A stretch of DNA of 25,427 bases from Savagea sp. (GTDB lineage: Bacteria > Bacillota > Bacilli > Bacillales_A > Planococcaceae), in assembly GCA_030152265.1 (NCBI GenBank), contig JASLHQ010000228.1:1-25427 (forward strand). Direction: 5' to 3'. Under the pieces are notes generated by a model. That model worked only from the letters and a program-made list of their open reading frames with translations, did not search any database and was not told the origin of the DNA. Positions 22,773 to 25,427 of this stretch are shown in pieces. Numbering within the stretch: position 1 is the first letter of the stretch; each line of letters begins with the position of its first letter. The position numbers and the translations under genes were made by a program.

Positions 22773-22880
22773 GCTCGTAGTGCCATTGACGTAATTTCTC
22801 TATTTCCATCTCTTGCTTTTATTATCTCAGTTCACGAACTTATCAAACAATACTACTTTTCAATCATTTTATATTGAATT

Positions 22881-24581
22881 TCATTGTTTATTTGCAATTT
22901 GTGACTTTCGTCTCTCTGCTAATTGTAAAAGTTCATTCGCTGCTTTTAACGAGAGTGGGGTAATTTCTGCACCTGATAGCATGCGAGATAGCTCTTCTGT
23001 ACGCTCAGCTTCCGCAAGTGGTGTAATCGTCGTCGTCGTCCGATCTCCTGTCACATGTTTAGCGATAAAGTAATGATAGTCTGCCATCGCTGCAACTTGC
23101 GGTAAATGTGAAATACAAAGCACTTGTGAATGAGCCCCAATCATCGCAATTTTTTCAGCGATCGATTGCGCGACACGTCCACTTACACCTGTGTCTACTT
23201 CATCAAAAATAATAGATGTAATGCCACGATGTTTAGAAAATACTGTTTTCAACGCTAACATCATGCGGGAAATCTCTCCACCTGATGCCACTTTAATTAA
23301 CGGTTGCAATGGTTCTCCAACGTTCGTAGAAATTAAAAACTGCACGTCATCATATCCGTATTGGTCGAATGCTTGATGCTCTTTTCTTTCTATCGATACG
23401 ACAAAATTCGCTTTTGCCATGTGTAAGTCAGACAATTGTTCAATGATTGCTTTTTCTAATTTTTTTGCTACTTTTTTACGTTTGATTGATAGCTCTTCCG
23501 CCTCGATTTGTAAATCCGCTTCAAGTTGCTCTAACATCTCTTGTTGAGCGAGCGCAACCTCGTCACGATGGAGCAATTCATTTAACTTCTCTTCTGTCGT
23601 TTCACGATATAGAAGAATTTCTTCAACAGTTTGCCCATATTTTCTTTTTAAATTAGCGATTAAAGCGAGTCGACTTTCCACATATTCGACACGTGCAGGA
23701 TCGTATTCCATTTCATCGATGCGTTGACGTAAAGAATGGACGGCATCTTGCAAACTGTAAAAGCTCGAGGACACTGTTTCGCATAGTGGTTGTAACTCCG
23801 TATCAACCGTCGTCGCATCTTCTAAATCGCTCATCGCAGAACCGACATAATCGAGTCCTTTCGATTCTCCATTCAACGCTTCGTACGCTAAATTTAAACG
23901 TTCGTATAGACGATTGTAATGGTCGAGCTTCATTTTTTCGTTTTCCAGTTCGATATCTTCGTCCACTTGCAACTCCGCTTCGTCTATTTCTTTCAACTGG
24001 AACGAGTACAAGTCGATATGTTGTGCGATGAGTTGTTCATCTTCAATTGCTCGAGCAATCGTCTGTTTCAATTTGACGTACCGCTCATAAGTCGTGCTGT
24101 AATGCGCTAACGCATCGTGAAAAGATTCTCCTGCAAATTGATCGAGTAAAACGATATGATATTTTTCTTGCATGAGCTCTTGGTTTTCATGTTGTCCGTG
24201 AATGTCGATGAGGAAGCTCGTCACTTCTCGTAAAATAGCGATTGTGACGAGTTTACCATTGATGCGCGTCGTCGTTTTTCCGTTGCGATTTAATTCGCGG
24301 CGAATAATGAGTTCATCTTCCGCATCGATTCCGAACGTTTGTAGCAATTCTTTTAGCTGTTCATGAGGAGGAATGTAAAACAATCCTTCGATTTCGGCTC
24401 TTTCTGCTCCGAAGCGGATAAAGTGTGTGGAAGCACGCCCCCCCGCTAACAATTGAACAGCGTCAATAATGATCGACTTCCCAGCACCCGTTTCTCCTGT
24501 CAACACCGTTAAGCCACCATTGAATGAAACCGTCAATTGTTCGATAATCGCAAAGTTTCGAATCGATAATTCTGCTAACAT
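22881..24581 (-). CDS. recN: RecN, DNA double-strand-break repair ATPase
   Basis: SMC-like protein that gathers broken DNA ends for recombination. The 566-residue product has Walker A GETGAGKS (29-36), the Q-loop region IDIHGQHENQ (126-135), two long coiled-coil arms (about 165-235 and 325-400), the ABC signature ASGGEISRMM (432-441) and Walker B IIFDEVDTG (457-465). The length is that of the family. Start ATG 22 bases after argR; the argR-recN pair is the usual Firmicutes order and makes one operon. Confidence 0.96.
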   Translation of the reverse strand: MLAELSIRNFAIIEQLTVSFNGGLTVLTGETGAGKSIIIDAVQLLAGGRASTHFIRFGAERAEIEGLFYIPPHEQLKELLQTFGIDAEDELIIRRELNRNGKTTTRINGKLVTIAILREVTSFLIDIHGQHENQELMQEKYHIVLLDQFAGESFHDALAHYSTTYERYVKLKQTIARAIEDEQLIAQHIDLYSFQLKEIDEAELQVDEDIELENEKMKLDHYNRLYERLNLAYEALNGESKGLDYVGSAMSDLEDATTVDTELQPLCETVSSSFYSLQDAVHSLRQRIDEMEYDPARVEYVESRLALIANLKRKYGQTVEEILLYRETTEEKLNELLHRDEVALAQQEMLEQLEADLQIEAEELSIKRKKVAKKLEKAIIEQLSDLHMAKANFVVSIERKEHQAFDQYGYDDVQFLISTNVGEPLQPLIKVASGGEISRMMLALKTVFSKHRGITSIIFDEVDTGVSGRVAQSIAEKIAMIGAHSQVLCISHLPQVAAMADYHYFIAKHVTGDRTTTTITPLAEAERTEELSRMLSGAEITPLSLKAANELLQLAERRKSQIANKQ

Positions 24582-24602
24582 CCTTCAACCTCTTTTCTAT
24601 CT

Positions 24603-25055
24603 TTACAATAATGCTAAAATTTGATTTTTCACGTTTTCCGTTTCATCTGCATCACGGCAAATGAGTAAACATGTGTCATCGCCACAAATTGTTCCGAGCA
24701 GTTGTTCATCCCATCCGAGATTGTCAACGAGTGATCCGACAGCTTGTGCGTTCCCTGGTAATGTTTTTAAAATGATAAAGTGACTTGCGCTGTCAATACT
24801 AATAAAGGCATCTCCGAGCATGCGGCTTAGCTTTTCTTCCGTATTGTATTTTTGAACTGTTGGCAAGCTATATTTATATCGTCCATCTGGAAGAGGGACT
24901 TTAATTAAATGTAACTCCTTAATATCTCGCGAAATCGTCGCTTGCGTCACTTCTACTCCTGAAGCTTTCAATTGTGCGACGAGTTGGTCTTGTGTTTCAA
25001 TTTCATTGTTCGCGATAATATCACGAATGCGAATATGGCGTTGGCCTTTATTCAT
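24603..25055 (-). CDS. argR: Arginine repressor ArgR/AhrC
   Basis: Hexameric arginine-sensing regulator of arginine synthesis and catabolism. The 150-residue protein has an N-terminal winged helix with the recognition motif TQATISRDIKELHL (SRD at 42-44) and the YKYSLP linker. The C-terminal oligomerisation domain has the arginine-binding GTICGDDTCLLI segment. GGAGTG precedes the ATG. The upstream dyad 25153-25183 may mediate autoregulation. recN follows 21 bases downstream. Confidence 0.96.
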   Translation of the reverse strand: MNKGQRHIRIRDIIANNEIETQDQLVAQLKASGVEVTQATISRDIKELHLIKVPLPDGRYKYSLPTVQKYNTEEKLSRMLGDAFISIDSASHFIILKTLPGNAQAVGSLVDNLGWDEQLLGTICGDDTCLLICRDADETENVKNQILALL

Positions 25056-25152
25056 TGATGGTCACTCCATTTCTTGTTCATTCTGTCCAAACGTCACTTT
25101 TTTGTTAAAAGCGAGCATGGTTCAACTTTTTATTTTTTTATAACTACCGTGT

Positions 25153-25183
25153 ACTATACATAATTATACATGGAATGTATAGT
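25153..25183 (-). promoter_or_regulatory. argR promoter region with ARG-box-like dyad
   Basis: ACTATACAT, 13 bases, ATGTATAGT: a perfect 9-bp inverted repeat. Inside it the minus strand has a TATAAT (25168-25163), and CATGTATAATTATGTATAG partly matches the ArgR box pattern (ATGNATWWWWATNCAT). No good -35 is seen. Confidence 0.5.
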
Positions 25184-25194
25184 TTTTCACATAA

Positions 25195-25224
25195 AGAAAG
25201 CACGCTCATCGCGCGCTTTCTTTT
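25195..25224 (-). terminator. dxs terminator
   Basis: Stem AGAAAGCACGC / GCGCGCTTTCT with loop TCATC and one G-T pair; minus-strand T-rich tail. It lies 16 bases behind the dxs stop, separating dxs from argR. Confidence 0.75.
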
Positions 25225-25239
25225 CATCTATTTTATTTC

Positions 25240-25427
25240 TTATGCTTCTTCCACCATTTGAATGATTACTTCAGCAACTTCCTCTGCCGTTAAATGAACT
25301 TCTCTCAACAATTCATCGACAGACCCATGCTCTACATATTCATCATGTATTCCAAGAACTTTTACAGCTGGAACTTCTTCTTGGACGAGTGCTTTCTCAT
25401 GATACCATTCGAGCACACCGCTACCGA
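25240..25427 (-). CDS. dxs: Dxs, 1-deoxy-D-xylulose-5-phosphate synthase (C-terminal end)
   Basis: The last 62 residues of a protein cut by the window edge, read from the minus strand. They run GSGVLEWYHEK, then VKVLGIHDEYVEHGS, VDELLREVHLTAEEVA and a final VEEA. This matches the C-terminal transketolase-like domain end of Dxs (G.gs.vle..., v..iGipD.fveHG....L). The enzyme condenses pyruvate and glyceraldehyde-3-phosphate at the entry of the MEP isoprenoid pathway. Its position just upstream of argR-recN supports the call; in Bacillus a tlyA-like gene lies between. Confidence 0.85.
   Translation of the reverse strand, partial: GSGVLEWYHEKALVQEEVPAVKVLGIHDEYVEHGSVDELLREVHLTAEEVAEVIIQMVEEA

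Noticed and set aside
1..25427. Prophage, insertion sequence, CRISPR array or integron
   Set aside because: No transposase, integrase, repeat array or att-like direct repeat was seen.

Overview
The window looks like the chromosome of a low-GC Gram-positive bacterium of the Bacillales. Ribosome binding sites are strong AGGAGG types, and most proteins are close to Bacillus families (leucine dehydrogenase, YqzF/DUF2627, BrxB, YqjE/YqjH/YqjP/YqjQ types, AhrC/ArgR, RecN). The presence of dxs (MEP isoprenoid route) argues against Staphylococcaceae. From memory of the B. subtilis map, the right two thirds keep the order ahrC-recN-...-yqiK-yqzF-bcd-yqiW-...-yqjE-yqjH-rnz-proC-yqjP-yqjQ, but spoIVB and spo0A, which follow recN in Bacillus, are absent and a DUF342 gene sits there instead. 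This suggests a non-sporulating or divergent member (Exiguobacterium-like is one guess). The genus cannot be fixed from the window.

Left part (1-7616). A biotin operon bioY-bioD-bioA on the minus strand, cut by the window edge, has overlapping ATGA junctions and two BirA-type dyads around its promoter. Divergent serC (phosphoserine aminotransferase) follows. Next comes a minus-strand methylcitrate-cycle operon prpC-prpD-prpB (mmgD-mmgE-yqiQ type) with a CcpA cre-like site in its promoter, and a divergent LysR regulator.

Middle (7654-13348). All genes are on the minus strand: a nuclease-like/SF1 helicase fusion protein (DUF2075 type), a stand-alone RtcB RNA ligase, a small DsrE-family protein with a palindromic operator over its -10, and an apparent operon of an MBL-fold hydrolase, an SDR dehydrogenase and a DUF420/CtaM-like membrane protein. 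The helicase, rtcB and DsrE genes are separate transcription units placed between the metabolic genes and the Bacillus-like backbone, so they look like accessory genes.

Right part (13471-25427). proC converges on a tightly overlapping minus-strand operon (M20 peptidase - CheW-like - dinB - rnz). Then come a 31-codon membrane miniprotein resembling Prli42, brxB (bacilliredoxin), bcd (leucine dehydrogenase) with a CodY-like box, DUF2627, a glycerophosphodiester phosphodiesterase coupled to a FapA/DUF342 protein, recN, argR and the 3' end of dxs.

Genes are densely packed, with no stretch over 300 bases lacking a gene. The larger gaps (1606-1873, 18665-18863, 19968-20147, 22726-22880, 25056-25239) hold promoters, operators and terminators listed below. 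No tRNA, rRNA, CRISPR array, insertion sequence or prophage was seen. No clearly new system is evident; the best candidates for follow-up are the nuclease-helicase protein and several regulatory dyads.
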